This document shows positions 1-5,645 of a DNA stretch of 11,817 nucleotides, one piece after another. The notes beneath the pieces were generated by a model. That model was not told where the DNA came from. It searched no databases and was given only the letters and a program-made list of their open reading frames with translations. Each line of letters begins with the position of its first letter. Position 1 is the stretch's first letter. This DNA comes from a bacterium (GTDB taxonomy: Bacteria; Patescibacteriota; Minisyncoccia; Minisyncoccales; UBA10102), in NCBI GenBank assembly GCA_030647175.1, contig JAUSJU010000004.1, forward strand, positions 1 through 11,817. The letters are read 5' to 3'. Made by a program: the position numbers and the translations under genes.

Positions 1-54
1 ATGGTTTAGAAACGAAACCGAATAGCCAAAAATACTATAGAAACAGAACTCCTC

Positions 55-83
55 TTGACAGTATTTCCTGCTGGTGATAAAGT
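55..83 (+). promoter_or_regulatory. Consensus sigma-70-type promoter for the greA leader
   Basis: TTGACA (55-60), a 17-base spacer, then TAAAGT (78-83). A TG one base upstream of the hexamer makes it an extended -10. Transcription would start near 89-91, about 170 bases before the GreA-like gene. The -35 match is perfect and the spacing optimal. Bases 1-54 upstream hold no gene that I can recognise. Confidence 0.8.
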
Positions 84-89
84 AAAAAC

Positions 90-253
90 CCGAGAGACCA
101 TATATGCAAAACAGCAACCAAAAAATAGCGATAACCAGTACATTGTTTAAGCAGTACGTCTTGCGAAAGCAAGGCTGGGTTTATTGATCTCTCCTCCCAA
201 GGAGTACCTAATCATCAATCAATAAATCTGGCGCTCCCAAAGCCAGTTTTTTT
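90..253 (+). ncRNA. Structured leader RNA or small RNA ahead of greA
   Basis: Seen: between the promoter and a terminator lie a 7-bp hairpin with a GAAA tetraloop (158-164 with 169-175), a long stem 174-188 with 218-232 (15 continuous pairs including G-U pairs; the central 9 are Watson-Crick), and an inner hairpin CTCCT/AGGAG (191-195 with 200-204). The long stem uses bases 228-232, which are also the 5' arm of the terminator hairpin, so the two folds exclude each other. The tetraloop hairpin and long stem also compete for 174-175. Known: attenuators and riboswitches use this antiterminator/terminator layout, and E. coli greA has a leader terminator that yields short RNAs (GraL). Inferred: a transcription attenuator controlling greA, or a stand-alone small RNA of about 160 nt. 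I do not recognise a known riboswitch class. Confidence 0.5.
228..253 (+). terminator. Intrinsic terminator in the greA leader
   Basis: CTGGC (228-232) pairs with GCCAG (242-246) around a 9-base loop and is followed directly by seven T (247-253). It lies 10 bases before the greA ATG, so transcripts from the upstream promoter must read through or antiterminate to express greA. Confidence 0.7.
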
Positions 254-263
254 AACCACTATC

Positions 264-737
264 ATGATTACAACAACAGACAACAAATTCTATCTCAGCA
301 AGGAAGGGCTCACGAAGGCCAAACAGGAGTATAATAAGCTTCTTGAGTTCAAGAAATCCAAAACGAAAGGGGAGGTGCCCGCCATCTTGCATTCAGAGGA
401 TGTGAACCCGGAATATATTACATTTCAAGAAGATCTTTCTATTCTTGACGCGCGCCTTGCTGAGTACGAGAATATCCTCAAAAATTCAGAGATCATTAAG
501 AGTCCCTCTAAAGAAAAGCGGGGGGAAATTTGTCTGGGAGCAAAAATCGTATGCGAAGTAGGCGGCGAGCGAGATGAGTTTGTCATCGTTGGATCTCTCG
601 AATCAAACCCCTCTCTAGGGAAGATAAGTAATGTGTCGCCTGTAGGGAGTACGCTGCTTGGCCATAAAGCGGGAGACATCGTGACGGTGAACTCCTCAAT
701 CAAGGTTACATACAAGGTATTGAAAATTTCTTACTGA
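264..737 (+). CDS. greA: GreA/GreB-family transcription elongation factor, altered N-terminal tip
   Basis: Gre factors bind the RNA polymerase secondary channel and stimulate cleavage of backtracked transcripts. The 157-residue length is normal. The N-terminal coiled coil covers about residues 10-75. The C-terminal FKBP-like domain (about 85-157) is well conserved: LGAKIVCEV (91-99), EFVIVGSLESNP (105-116), GKISNVSPVG (119-128) and the closing YKVLKI. The ATG fits because the protein starts in the usual place ahead of YLSKEGL. No SD precedes it; the T-run of the leader terminator ends 10 bases upstream. Oddity: the hairpin tip normally reads GDLSENAEY, with acidic residues equivalent to E. 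coli Asp41 and Glu44. Here it reads HSEDVNPEY (43-51), and a gapless alignment puts Ser and Val at those positions, with Glu45-Asp46 nearby. Cleavage activity is therefore uncertain. It could act as a Gre antagonist (Gfh-like) or a divergent GreA; family membership is not in doubt. Confidence 0.9.
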   Translation: MITTTDNKFYLSKEGLTKAKQEYNKLLEFKKSKTKGEVPAILHSEDVNPEYITFQEDLSILDARLAEYENILKNSEIIKSPSKEKRGEICLGAKIVCEVGGERDEFVIVGSLESNPSLGKISNVSPVGSTLLGHKAGDIVTVNSSIKVTYKVLKISY

Positions 738-764
738 TAGCGTATAAAGAAACTGTTCTCTGAA

Positions 765-822
765 GGAATCAAGAATACCTCTTCAAGAGAGTTATTCTTG
801 ATTCCTCCGAGGGGGTGGAATC
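765..822 (+). promoter_or_regulatory. Competing hairpins in the greA-cdd intergenic region
   Basis: A perfect 12-base inverted repeat, GGAATCAAGAAT (765-776) and ATTCTTGATTCC (794-805), encloses a smaller CTCT/AGAG hairpin (779-782, 786-789). No T-run follows, so it is not an ordinary intrinsic terminator. A third copy, GGAATC (817-822), can pair with GATTCC (800-805) instead, so two mutually exclusive hairpins are possible. The segment lies between greA and the cytidine deaminase. I see no convincing separate promoter for the deaminase here, so readthrough from greA is plausible. Confidence 0.5.
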
Positions 823-855
823 TTAGTTCTTTTAGTGGGCACGAGGGAAACTCTT

Positions 856-875
856 CCTCCGTTGGGAAAGGAGGG
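856..875 (+). promoter_or_regulatory. Strong SD of the cytidine deaminase with an anti-SD sequence
   Basis: AAGGAGGG (868-875) sits 5 bases before the ATG and fixes the deaminase start. CCTCC (856-860) is an exact complement of GGAGG (870-874) across a 9-base loop and could hide the SD. GAGGGGG (809-815) can pair with CTTCCTC (853-859) using two G-U pairs, which would release it. The SD itself is certain; the switch is inference. Confidence 0.6.
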
Positions 876-880
876 TAGAC

Positions 881-1402
881 ATGGTTACAAAAGTTGTTCC
901 AGTGAACAATTTTACGGGGGAAGAGTGGAGAGAAGTAAAACTCTTATCTCTTACCGCTCAACAGAGGCGACTTGTAGACGCCGCAAAGGAAGCGCTACAA
1001 AGAGCGTACAATCCCTACTCAGGGTTTTCAGTAGGCGCTGCCCTGAGAACAGGAAAAGGGATAGTCCTTGGAACCAACGTAGAAAACGCTGCGTATGGCT
1101 CTAGTATTTGCGCCGAACGTTCTGCCTTGGTAAGTGCAAATGCACAAGGCCTTGGCGACAGCTGTACAGCTATTGCCATTGTCATTAGGGGCGCTAGCGG
1201 AATCTCGACCGCTGACGTATCTGCTCCTTGCGGAGAGTGTAGGCAATTCCTCTGGGAGTTTGCAGTACGCTCAGGTGTAAGGGAACGGTTCGAGGTCATC
1301 TTGGCCACACACGATCTTTCCCAGGTTGTGGTGACCAATATAGGATATCTACTCCCGAGGGCATTTGGACCCTCAGATTTAGAGGAAGAGCCTCGTGCAT
1401 AA
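881..1402 (+). CDS. cdd: Cytidine deaminase
   Basis: Converts cytidine and deoxycytidine to uridine and deoxyuridine in cytoplasmic pyrimidine salvage. Seen: FSVGAAL (49-55); the substrate-binding segment NVENAAYG (66-73); ICAER (76-80), giving Cys77 as zinc ligand and Glu79 as proton shuttle; and PCGEC (116-120), giving zinc ligands Cys117 and Cys120. The three-Cys zinc site is that of the small homotetrameric class. At 173 residues it is longer than the usual 130 or so, with about 22 extra residues at the N-terminus and an acidic C-terminal tail (about 160-173). The start is secure because an ideal SD lies 5 bases upstream. It follows the GreA-like gene after 143 bases and ends just before a bidirectional terminator. 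In reduced genomes without full de novo pyrimidine synthesis, salvage of this kind is expected. Confidence 0.95.
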   Translation: MVTKVVPVNNFTGEEWREVKLLSLTAQQRRLVDAAKEALQRAYNPYSGFSVGAALRTGKGIVLGTNVENAAYGSSICAERSALVSANAQGLGDSCTAIAIVIRGASGISTADVSAPCGECRQFLWEFAVRSGVRERFEVILATHDLSQVVVTNIGYLLPRAFGPSDLEEEPRA

Positions 1403-1407
1403 GAAAA

Positions 1408-1440
1408 AGGGCCTAGGAAAAAACCTAGGCCTTCTTTTTT
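1408..1440. terminator. Bidirectional intrinsic terminator between cdd and the HD gene
   Basis: A perfect GGCCTAGG (1410-1417) / CCTAGGCC (1424-1431) stem, extendable by two pairs, closes on an A6 loop. T6 (1435-1440) follows on the plus strand, and an A-rich run precedes it (1401-1408, read as U on the minus strand). It serves cdd (+) and the convergent HD gene (-), whose stop codon overlaps the T-run. Confidence 0.93.
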
Positions 1441-2089
1441 ACTTCCCTCTTTTTATTCCCTTGCTTTGATGGAACCTTCTGTCTACGGCATGCAAAAACT
1501 CAATAAGAAATGGATCATGGATGAGTTCTTTCATCTGCTGCCACCAGGATTCAATAGGAAACTTTTTATCTTCACGCCAATACTCCAAAGATTGGAGAAA
1601 GTTTTCCAGCATATCCACTTGTTGCACAAACCTTCCTTCCGGCGTAAGCCCATTTTTATACTCAAACCATTTCGCCTCCATTTCAAGCGCAAGGGACTTC
1701 GGGAGGCAGCTCATGAGTTCTTTGAGCGCCTTCCGCTCAATATTTTCTTGCTTTGCATAGAAATACTCCTTTTCTTTCTTGGAAAGGCGAATCCATCGTA
1801 TGAACATCTGCTTCATGCCGTTTTTTTTGTTCTTGGCGATAAGCGGTTCATACGGAGTGATATCTCCTGCAAACCCAGCGCATAAATCATGCACCAGGAT
1901 GATTTTAAGTAGGCGATTTTCATCAAGCTCCGATTTCCCTGCTTTCGCGAATACCCATGCCATGAGTGCTCCCCGGAAACTGTGAGCTCCTACCGTCACA
2001 GGATCTTTGATGCCGCGTAGTACAAGACCACGCTGCTTTAAGCGCTTTACCTTTCCTGCTTTGATGAAAAAATCAATGAGTTTCTGCAT
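1439..2089 (-). CDS. HD-domain protein, YfbR/HDDC2-like nucleotidase relative
   Basis: Resembles HD-superfamily metal-dependent 5'-nucleotidases acting on deoxynucleoside monophosphates (YfbR, HDDC2). Seen in 216 residues: RGIKDPVTVGAHSFR with metal ligand His36, VHDLCAGFAGDITP (66-79) with His67-Asp68 and Asp76, and FVQQVDMLENFLQSLEY with the last ligand Asp159. In E. coli YfbR the matching residues are His33, His68-Asp69, Glu72, Asp77 and Asp137. Here the Glu72 position is Ala71 (HDLCA instead of HDLxE), so the metal site is intact but the catalytic Glu is missing. The protein may have reduced or different activity. Start: no other in-frame start lies upstream before a stop; a weak GGTGA precedes the ATG, and a -10-like TATGGT ends 6 bases before it. 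The gene stands alone, convergent with cdd and divergent from polX by 88 bases. Confidence 0.8.
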   Translation of the reverse strand: MQKLIDFFIKAGKVKRLKQRGLVLRGIKDPVTVGAHSFRGALMAWVFAKAGKSELDENRLLKIILVHDLCAGFAGDITPYEPLIAKNKKNGMKQMFIRWIRLSKKEKEYFYAKQENIERKALKELMSCLPKSLALEMEAKWFEYKNGLTPEGRFVQQVDMLENFLQSLEYWREDKKFPIESWWQQMKELIHDPFLIEFLHAVDRRFHQSKGIKRGK

Positions 2090-2095
2090 ATTTTC

Positions 2096-2101
2096 ACCAT
2101 A
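2096..2101 (-). promoter_or_regulatory. -10-like hexamer of the HD gene, 6 bases before ATG
   Basis: TATGGT on the minus strand, followed by GAAAAT and the ATG at 2089. There is no clear -35. The same spacing is seen at polX and smpB and would place the transcript start at or next to the start codon. Confidence 0.4.
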
Positions 2102-2165
2102 TCACTCCTTCGATAAATGGGAAAGAGGTCGTTAGAAGAGGATATGAGGAGCCAGTGAGAAAGGA

Positions 2166-2171
2166 TATAAT
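2166..2171 (+). promoter_or_regulatory. -10 hexamer of polX, 6 bases before ATG
   Basis: A perfect TATAAT, then GGGAAA, then ATG at 2178. No good -35 lies 17 bases upstream (TATGAG). The predicted start site coincides with the start codon, so the mRNA is probably leaderless. GGGAAA is too close to the ATG to be a useful SD. Confidence 0.5.
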
Positions 2172-2177
2172 GGGAAA

Positions 2178-3923
2178 ATGACAAATCAGGAGCTCGCGAA
2201 AATCTTCCAGCGGATCTCGTTGTTTCTTGCAATGAGAGGCGTGCCGTTCAAGCCCCAGGCGTACGAAAAGGTTGCGTTTGCATTAGAGTCTCTCGCAGAA
2301 GACGTGGGAACTATCTATACAAGAGACGGGAGAAAAGGCTTGGCGGAAATCCCTGGCGTGGGAGAAGGCATTGCAGAGAAGATCGAGGAATACATAAAGA
2401 CCGGGAAGATCCGCCTCTATGAGCAAGAGCGCAAGAGAATGCCGGTTGATGTGGAGGAGCTTACCTCGTTAGAAGGTGTAGGCCCCAAAATGGTAGCAGA
2501 GTTATACCGCAAGCTCAGGATACGGAATCTGAAGGATTTAGAGAAAGCTGCGCAAGCAGGAAAACTTAAAAAGCTTCCCCGGTTCGGAGAGAAGACGGAG
2601 CGCAATATTCTCCAAGCTATCGGGTTCGCAAAACGGAGAGAGGGCAGGAAACTTCTCGGAGACATCTATCCTTTCGTCCGAGACTACGAGCTTCTTTTGA
2701 AGGAAAGCGGGCTCGTGCAGCAGGTAGCTCCGGCAGGATCTTTCCGCCGTCAGAGAGAAACCGTAGGGGATATTGATATCCTTGTCACCTCTAAAACCCC
2801 CAAGAACGTCATTGACTATGTTCTCTCTCACATCCCTCACGAGAAACTTTGGGGAAAAGGGCCTACGAAGATCTCTTTGAGGACCACCCACGGATTTGAT
2901 ATTGATGTGAGGGTGCTCACCCCTGAAAACTTCGGAGCAGGGCTTCAGTACTTTACGGGATCTAAAGAGCATAACGTGAAGCTCCGCACTTGGGCCCAGG
3001 AGCGAGGCTATAAGATATCAGAGTACGGAGTATTTCATAAAAGAAAGCGCATCATTTGTGAAACAGAGGAAGAGTTATACCACGCATTAGGTCTCCCTTT
3101 CATTGAGCCTGAGTTGCGGGAAGATCAAGGGGAGATTGAAGCAGCCCTCAGGCAATCGCACAAGAAACCCCCTGGGCTTCCAAAGCTCATTTCGTACGAC
3201 TCTCTCAAAGGGGATCTCCAGGTCCAGACTGATTGGACTGATGGAGAACATTCCATTGAGGAAATGGCAAAAGAAGCGAAGAAGCAGGGACTGGAGTATA
3301 TTACCATTACTGATCATACAAAAGATCTTGCCATGACCGGAGGGCTAGATGAGAAAAAGATCCGTCTTCAGATGGCTGCCATTGATAAGGCGCAAAAGAA
3401 AGTTCCAGGAATACGGATATTAAAAGGGGCTGAGGTGAATATCAGAAAGGATGGGACGCTTGATGTTGCAAATGAGGCCTTGGCCAAGCTTGATGTCGTG
3501 GGAATATCTGTCCACTCCTTGTTCAAGATGTCAGAAAAGGATATGACCAATCGCATATGCCGGGCAATGGAGAATCCAAATGCGGATATTCTCTTCCATC
3601 CCACAGGAAGATTGATCAACAAACGAGAGCCGTACCGGATAGATATGGAAAAGCTCATGAGTACTGCCAAGAAAACAGGCACATTGCTTGAGATTAACGC
3701 ATTCCCAGAGCGCCTTGATTTAAAGGACGCTCATATTCGGATGGCGGTGGAAAAGGGAGTTCGCATGGTCATTGATTCTGACGCTCACCATAAAGACCAC
3801 TTCAGGTATTTGAGGTACGGCATTGCCCAGGCGCGCAGAGGATGGGCCGAGAAGAAGGATATTATGAACACCTTGCCCCTGGACAAATTCCTCTCTTCGT
3901 TGAAAGATAGATACCATGCCTAG
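2178..3923 (+). CDS. polX: DNA polymerase X family protein (PolX) with PHP domain
   Basis: Gap-filling repair polymerase plus a PHP-type 3'-5' exonuclease, acting in base excision and break repair. The 581 residues are close to the usual 570-580. Helix-hairpin-helix segments lie at 57-66 (IPGVGEGIAE), 98-107 (LEGVGPKMVA) and around 133-143. The polymerase core has GSFRR (187-191), the catalytic pair Asp198/Asp200 in GDIDILV, the third Asp in FDIDVRV (240-246) and FTGSKEHN (259-266). The PHP domain covers about 343-575: TDH (378-380), GAEV with Glu419, SVHS with His446, FHPTGR with His474, and DSDAH (533-537). Oddity: the opening H-x-H metal motif reads QVQ (348-350). The first position is Gln in some bacterial PolX as I recall them, but the second is normally His. 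The gene heads a unit with the Nudix gene, whose ATG overlaps its last 8 bases. Confidence 0.95.
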   Translation: MTNQELAKIFQRISLFLAMRGVPFKPQAYEKVAFALESLAEDVGTIYTRDGRKGLAEIPGVGEGIAEKIEEYIKTGKIRLYEQERKRMPVDVEELTSLEGVGPKMVAELYRKLRIRNLKDLEKAAQAGKLKKLPRFGEKTERNILQAIGFAKRREGRKLLGDIYPFVRDYELLLKESGLVQQVAPAGSFRRQRETVGDIDILVTSKTPKNVIDYVLSHIPHEKLWGKGPTKISLRTTHGFDIDVRVLTPENFGAGLQYFTGSKEHNVKLRTWAQERGYKISEYGVFHKRKRIICETEEELYHALGLPFIEPELREDQGEIEAALRQSHKKPPGLPKLISYDSLKGDLQVQTDWTDGEHSIEEMAKEAKKQGLEYITITDHTKDLAMTGGLDEKKIRLQMAAIDKAQKKVPGIRILKGAEVNIRKDGTLDVANEALAKLDVVGISVHSLFKMSEKDMTNRICRAMENPNADILFHPTGRLINKREPYRIDMEKLMSTAKKTGTLLEINAFPERLDLKDAHIRMAVEKGVRMVIDSDAHHKDHFRYLRYGIAQARRGWAEKKDIMNTLPLDKFLSSLKDRYHA

Positions 3924-4458
3924 AGAAAAATCAGCAGGAGCGGTAATCTTCAGGAGAGACCAGGATAGGGTGCTGTACCTGCTTTTGCATTACCCGTCTT
4001 CTGTGAAAGGAGGGAAGTCCTATTGGGACCTTCCCAAGGGGCACATGGAGGGGCAGGAAACAGAAGAAGAGACCGCCAGACGGGAAGTGACGGAAGAGAC
4101 GGGACTGCGGGAGTTCCATATCATCAAAGGGTTCCGAGAGGTCATCACCTACTACTTCCGGGCTAAAGGGAAAACAGTATTCAAGACAGTGGTGTTCTAC
4201 GTGGCCCAGACCCGCCAGTGGGAGATCACCATTTCATCTGAACACACCGGGTGCATCTGGCTTCCGTTCAAAGAAGCGATGTCGTACCTGGGATTTCAAA
4301 ATGCAAAACATGTCCTTCAAAGAGCGCACGCTTTCCTTCACCCAAAAGGTGCAGGAGGCCGTAAAACATATCAAGAGAGGCCGAACGCTCACGTACAAGG
4401 AGGTGGCGCGAATCATCGGCCACCCCAAGGCGTTCCGGGCGGTAGGCAACGCCCTTAA
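3916..4458 (+). CDS. Nudix hydrolase, Ap4A-hydrolase (NUDT2-like) type, with out-of-place C-terminal tail
   Basis: Probably the asymmetric bis(5'-nucleosyl)-tetraphosphatase type, which splits diadenosine tetraphosphate and related dinucleotides made by aminoacyl-tRNA synthetases. The Nudix box is complete at 42-64: Gly42, Glu48, Arg56-Glu57 and Glu60-Glu61 fit GX5EX7REUXEEXGU. YWDLPKGH just before it, SSEHTGCIWL (108-117) and a last helix to about residue 142 fit this subfamily, whose members are usually about 140 residues. The reading frame nevertheless continues to 180. Residues about 144-180 are rich in Gly, Pro and Arg and lie over the next gene in another frame, so they look like accidental read-on after loss of an earlier stop. 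Its ATG overlaps the end of polX by 8 bases, implying translational coupling. Confidence 0.88.
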   Translation: MPREKSAGAVIFRRDQDRVLYLLLHYPSSVKGGKSYWDLPKGHMEGQETEEETARREVTEETGLREFHIIKGFREVITYYFRAKGKTVFKTVVFYVAQTRQWEITISSEHTGCIWLPFKEAMSYLGFQNAKHVLQRAHAFLHPKGAGGRKTYQERPNAHVQGGGANHRPPQGVPGGRQRP

Positions 4459-4582
4459 CAAGAACAGAGATCCCAAGGTGCCGTGCCATCGGGTCATACG
4501 GTCTGACGGGGCCATCGGGGGATATCGGTGGGGCTCAAAGAAAAAAGCCTCCCTTTTGAGGAAAGAAGGCGTTTTTCGTTAG
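4301..4582 (+). CDS. Minimal MGMT/Ogt-family DNA-binding domain protein
   Basis: A 93-residue protein equivalent to the C-terminal domain of O6-alkylguanine-DNA alkyltransferases. Seen: FTQKVQEAVKHIKRGRTLTYKEVA (13-36), the winged-helix start; HPKAFRAVGNAL (41-52); and the acceptor motif PCHRVIRSDG (61-70) with Cys62, followed by GGYRWG (73-78). The reactive Cys is present, unlike alkyltransferase-like ATL proteins, where it is often Trp. The N-terminal ribonuclease-H-like domain of full MGMT is absent. It may therefore repair alkyl groups inefficiently or only bind damaged DNA. Start: ATG 4301 or the in-frame ATG at 4310; both lie inside the Nudix frame, giving an overlap of 149-158 bases. 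No clear SD is visible. The stop overlaps the convergent rplT stop by two bases. Grouping with polX and a Nudix enzyme suggests a DNA-repair and nucleotide-sanitation unit. Confidence 0.85.
   Translation: MQNMSFKERTLSFTQKVQEAVKHIKRGRTLTYKEVARIIGHPKAFRAVGNALNKNRDPKVPCHRVIRSDGAIGGYRWGSKKKASLLRKEGVFR
4547..4576. terminator. Possible bidirectional terminator inside the MGMT gene end
   Basis: GCCT (4547-4550) pairs with AGGC (4567-4570), and CTTT (4553-4556) with AAAG (4562-4565), around a 5-base loop with a small internal loop. T5 follows (4572-4576), and A6 (4541-4546) precedes it, read as U6 on the minus strand. It lies where the convergent MGMT and rplT units meet. The stem is short and imperfect, so this is moderate evidence. 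Confidence 0.45.
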
Positions 4583-4923
4583 GCAGTTTTTTCCAGGATC
4601 TTCTTGAATACTTCGGGTTTTGTTTCTGCCAAGAGGGCAAGTATCTTGCGGTCTAAGGCGATATTGCTTTTCTTCAACCGCGCGATGAGCTTGCTGTAGG
4701 AAACACCCTGTTCTCTGGAAGCTGCTCCGATGCGGATGTTCCAGAGCCTCCGGAAGTTCCTCTTGTTCGCTTTGCGGTCGCGAAATGCATAGCGCCACGC
4801 GTGAACTACCGCTTCTTTCGCCAAGCGTTCTTTTGATTTCCTTCCTCCGCGAAACCCTTTCGTGTAGGAAAGAAGATTTTTTCTTCGCCTTGAGGAGGTA
4901 ACTCCCCGTTTTACTCTTGCCAT
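4579..4923 (-). CDS. rplT: Large ribosomal subunit protein bL20
   Basis: Binds 23S rRNA and is needed early in 50S assembly. The 114 residues are close to the usual 115-120. Family hallmarks: the basic start MARVKRGV, YTKGFRGGRKS (20-30), WRYAFRDRKANKRNFRRLW (43-61), IRIGAASREQGVSYS (63-77) and a C-terminal globular end with ALDRKILALLA. The ATG lies 3 bases after the rpmI stop, which suggests translational coupling. It is the last gene of the infC-rpmI-rplT operon, a classical order. In E. coli and Bacillus L20 represses this operon through the mRNA; no room for a separate leader is visible here because a tmRNA gene abuts infC. Confidence 0.98.
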   Translation of the reverse strand: MARVKRGVTSSRRRKNLLSYTKGFRGGRKSKERLAKEAVVHAWRYAFRDRKANKRNFRRLWNIRIGAASREQGVSYSKLIARLKKSNIALDRKILALLAETKPEVFKKILEKTA

Positions 4924-4926
4924 ATA

Positions 4927-5118
4927 TTATCTGTGGGCCAGCTTTTTAATTCGTTTTGCGTATGATTCTGTAACGAGAACCCACTTGCGCCCCTTGCGAC
5001 GGAAAGCGCCGCTCTTTTTCTCGCGATAGTGGTCTTGTCCGGTGGCTCGCCTCATGACTTTACCAGACTTGGTAAACTTGAAGCGTTTCGTAATAGATTT
5101 TTTGGTTTTCAGTTTCAT
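4927..5118 (-). CDS. rpmI: Large ribosomal subunit protein bL35
   Basis: A small 50S protein of 63 residues, usual length about 64. Typical sequence: MKLKTKKSITKRFKFTKSGK (1-20), RRATGQDHY (23-31) and a strongly basic middle. It starts 12 bases after the infC stop and ends 3 bases before rplT. No SD is visible before its ATG (the 12 bases read CCACCATACATC), so translation probably depends on coupling with infC. Confidence 0.97.
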   Translation of the reverse strand: MKLKTKKSITKRFKFTKSGKVMRRATGQDHYREKKSGAFRRKGRKWVLVTESYAKRIKKLAHR

Positions 5119-5130
5119 GATGTATGGTGG

Positions 5131-5640
5131 TCATCCTTTGGCGATGATCATGGTCAATCCTCTCGGCTCTCGTTTCAAGTCCCTCTCCGTTTTCACGGGG
5201 AACGATTCCCGCACCTTTTCAAGGAATTTCTGCACTTTTTCTCTCGCGTATCCCTCTAAAGCTTTTTCTCTTCCGCGCAGCTTGAGCGCGATCCTCACGC
5301 GGTCTCCGCGAGAAAGGAATTTTACCGCTTGTCCGGCTCTCGTTTCCAGGTCGTTTTGGGAAATGGCGAAGGAGAGGCGTATCTCTTTCAATTCTCCTCC
5401 TTCTTTCTTATTCAGCTTCTTTGCCTTTTTTTCCTGTTGGTAGAGGTACTTCCCGTACTCTGAGATTTTGCATACAGGAGGCTCTACTTTATCGGTAATC
5501 TGGATAAGGTCAAGGCCCTGGTCTCTCGCCATAGTCAGAGCATCCTCAATGCTCATGACTCCTATCTGTTTCTCGTTCTCGTCTACGACGCGAACTTCTT
5601 TTGCCCGTATTTGATTGTTGATTGGTGTTCGTTTTTGCAG
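5131..5640 (-). CDS. infC: Translation initiation factor IF-3, with a non-AUG start
   Basis: IF-3 keeps the 30S subunit free and checks start-codon and initiator-tRNA pairing. Seen: INNQIRAKEVRVVDE (N-terminal domain), IGVMSIEDAL, PPVCKISEYGKYLYQQEKK (linker helix), KEIRLSFAISQNDLETRAGQAVKFLSRGDRV and IALKLRGRE (C-terminal domain). The chosen start is CTG at 5640-5638, giving 169 residues beginning MQKRTPINNQIR, the normal N-terminus. ATC at 5622-5620 (start right at the INNQIR motif) is the alternative. No in-frame ATG, GTG or TTG occurs between the tmRNA 3' end (5646) and the conserved domain; earlier in-frame ATGs lie inside the tmRNA. No SD is visible. Known: infC in enteric bacteria starts with AUU, which lets IF-3 repress its own synthesis. 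The same logic is inferred here. Confidence 0.9.
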   Translation of the reverse strand: MQKRTPINNQIRAKEVRVVDENEKQIGVMSIEDALTMARDQGLDLIQITDKVEPPVCKISEYGKYLYQQEKKAKKLNKKEGGELKEIRLSFAISQNDLETRAGQAVKFLSRGDRVRIALKLRGREKALEGYAREKVQKFLEKVRESFPVKTERDLKREPRGLTMIIAKG

Positions 5641-5645
5641 ATGAT

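Noticed and set aside
1..54. Gene end or RNA gene at the left edge
   Set aside because: No frame, tRNA-like fold or other recognisable signal could be supported in this short A-rich stretch.
765..805. Long hairpin after greA as an intrinsic terminator
   Set aside because: The stem is excellent but no T-run follows on either strand, so I list it as a regulatory structure.
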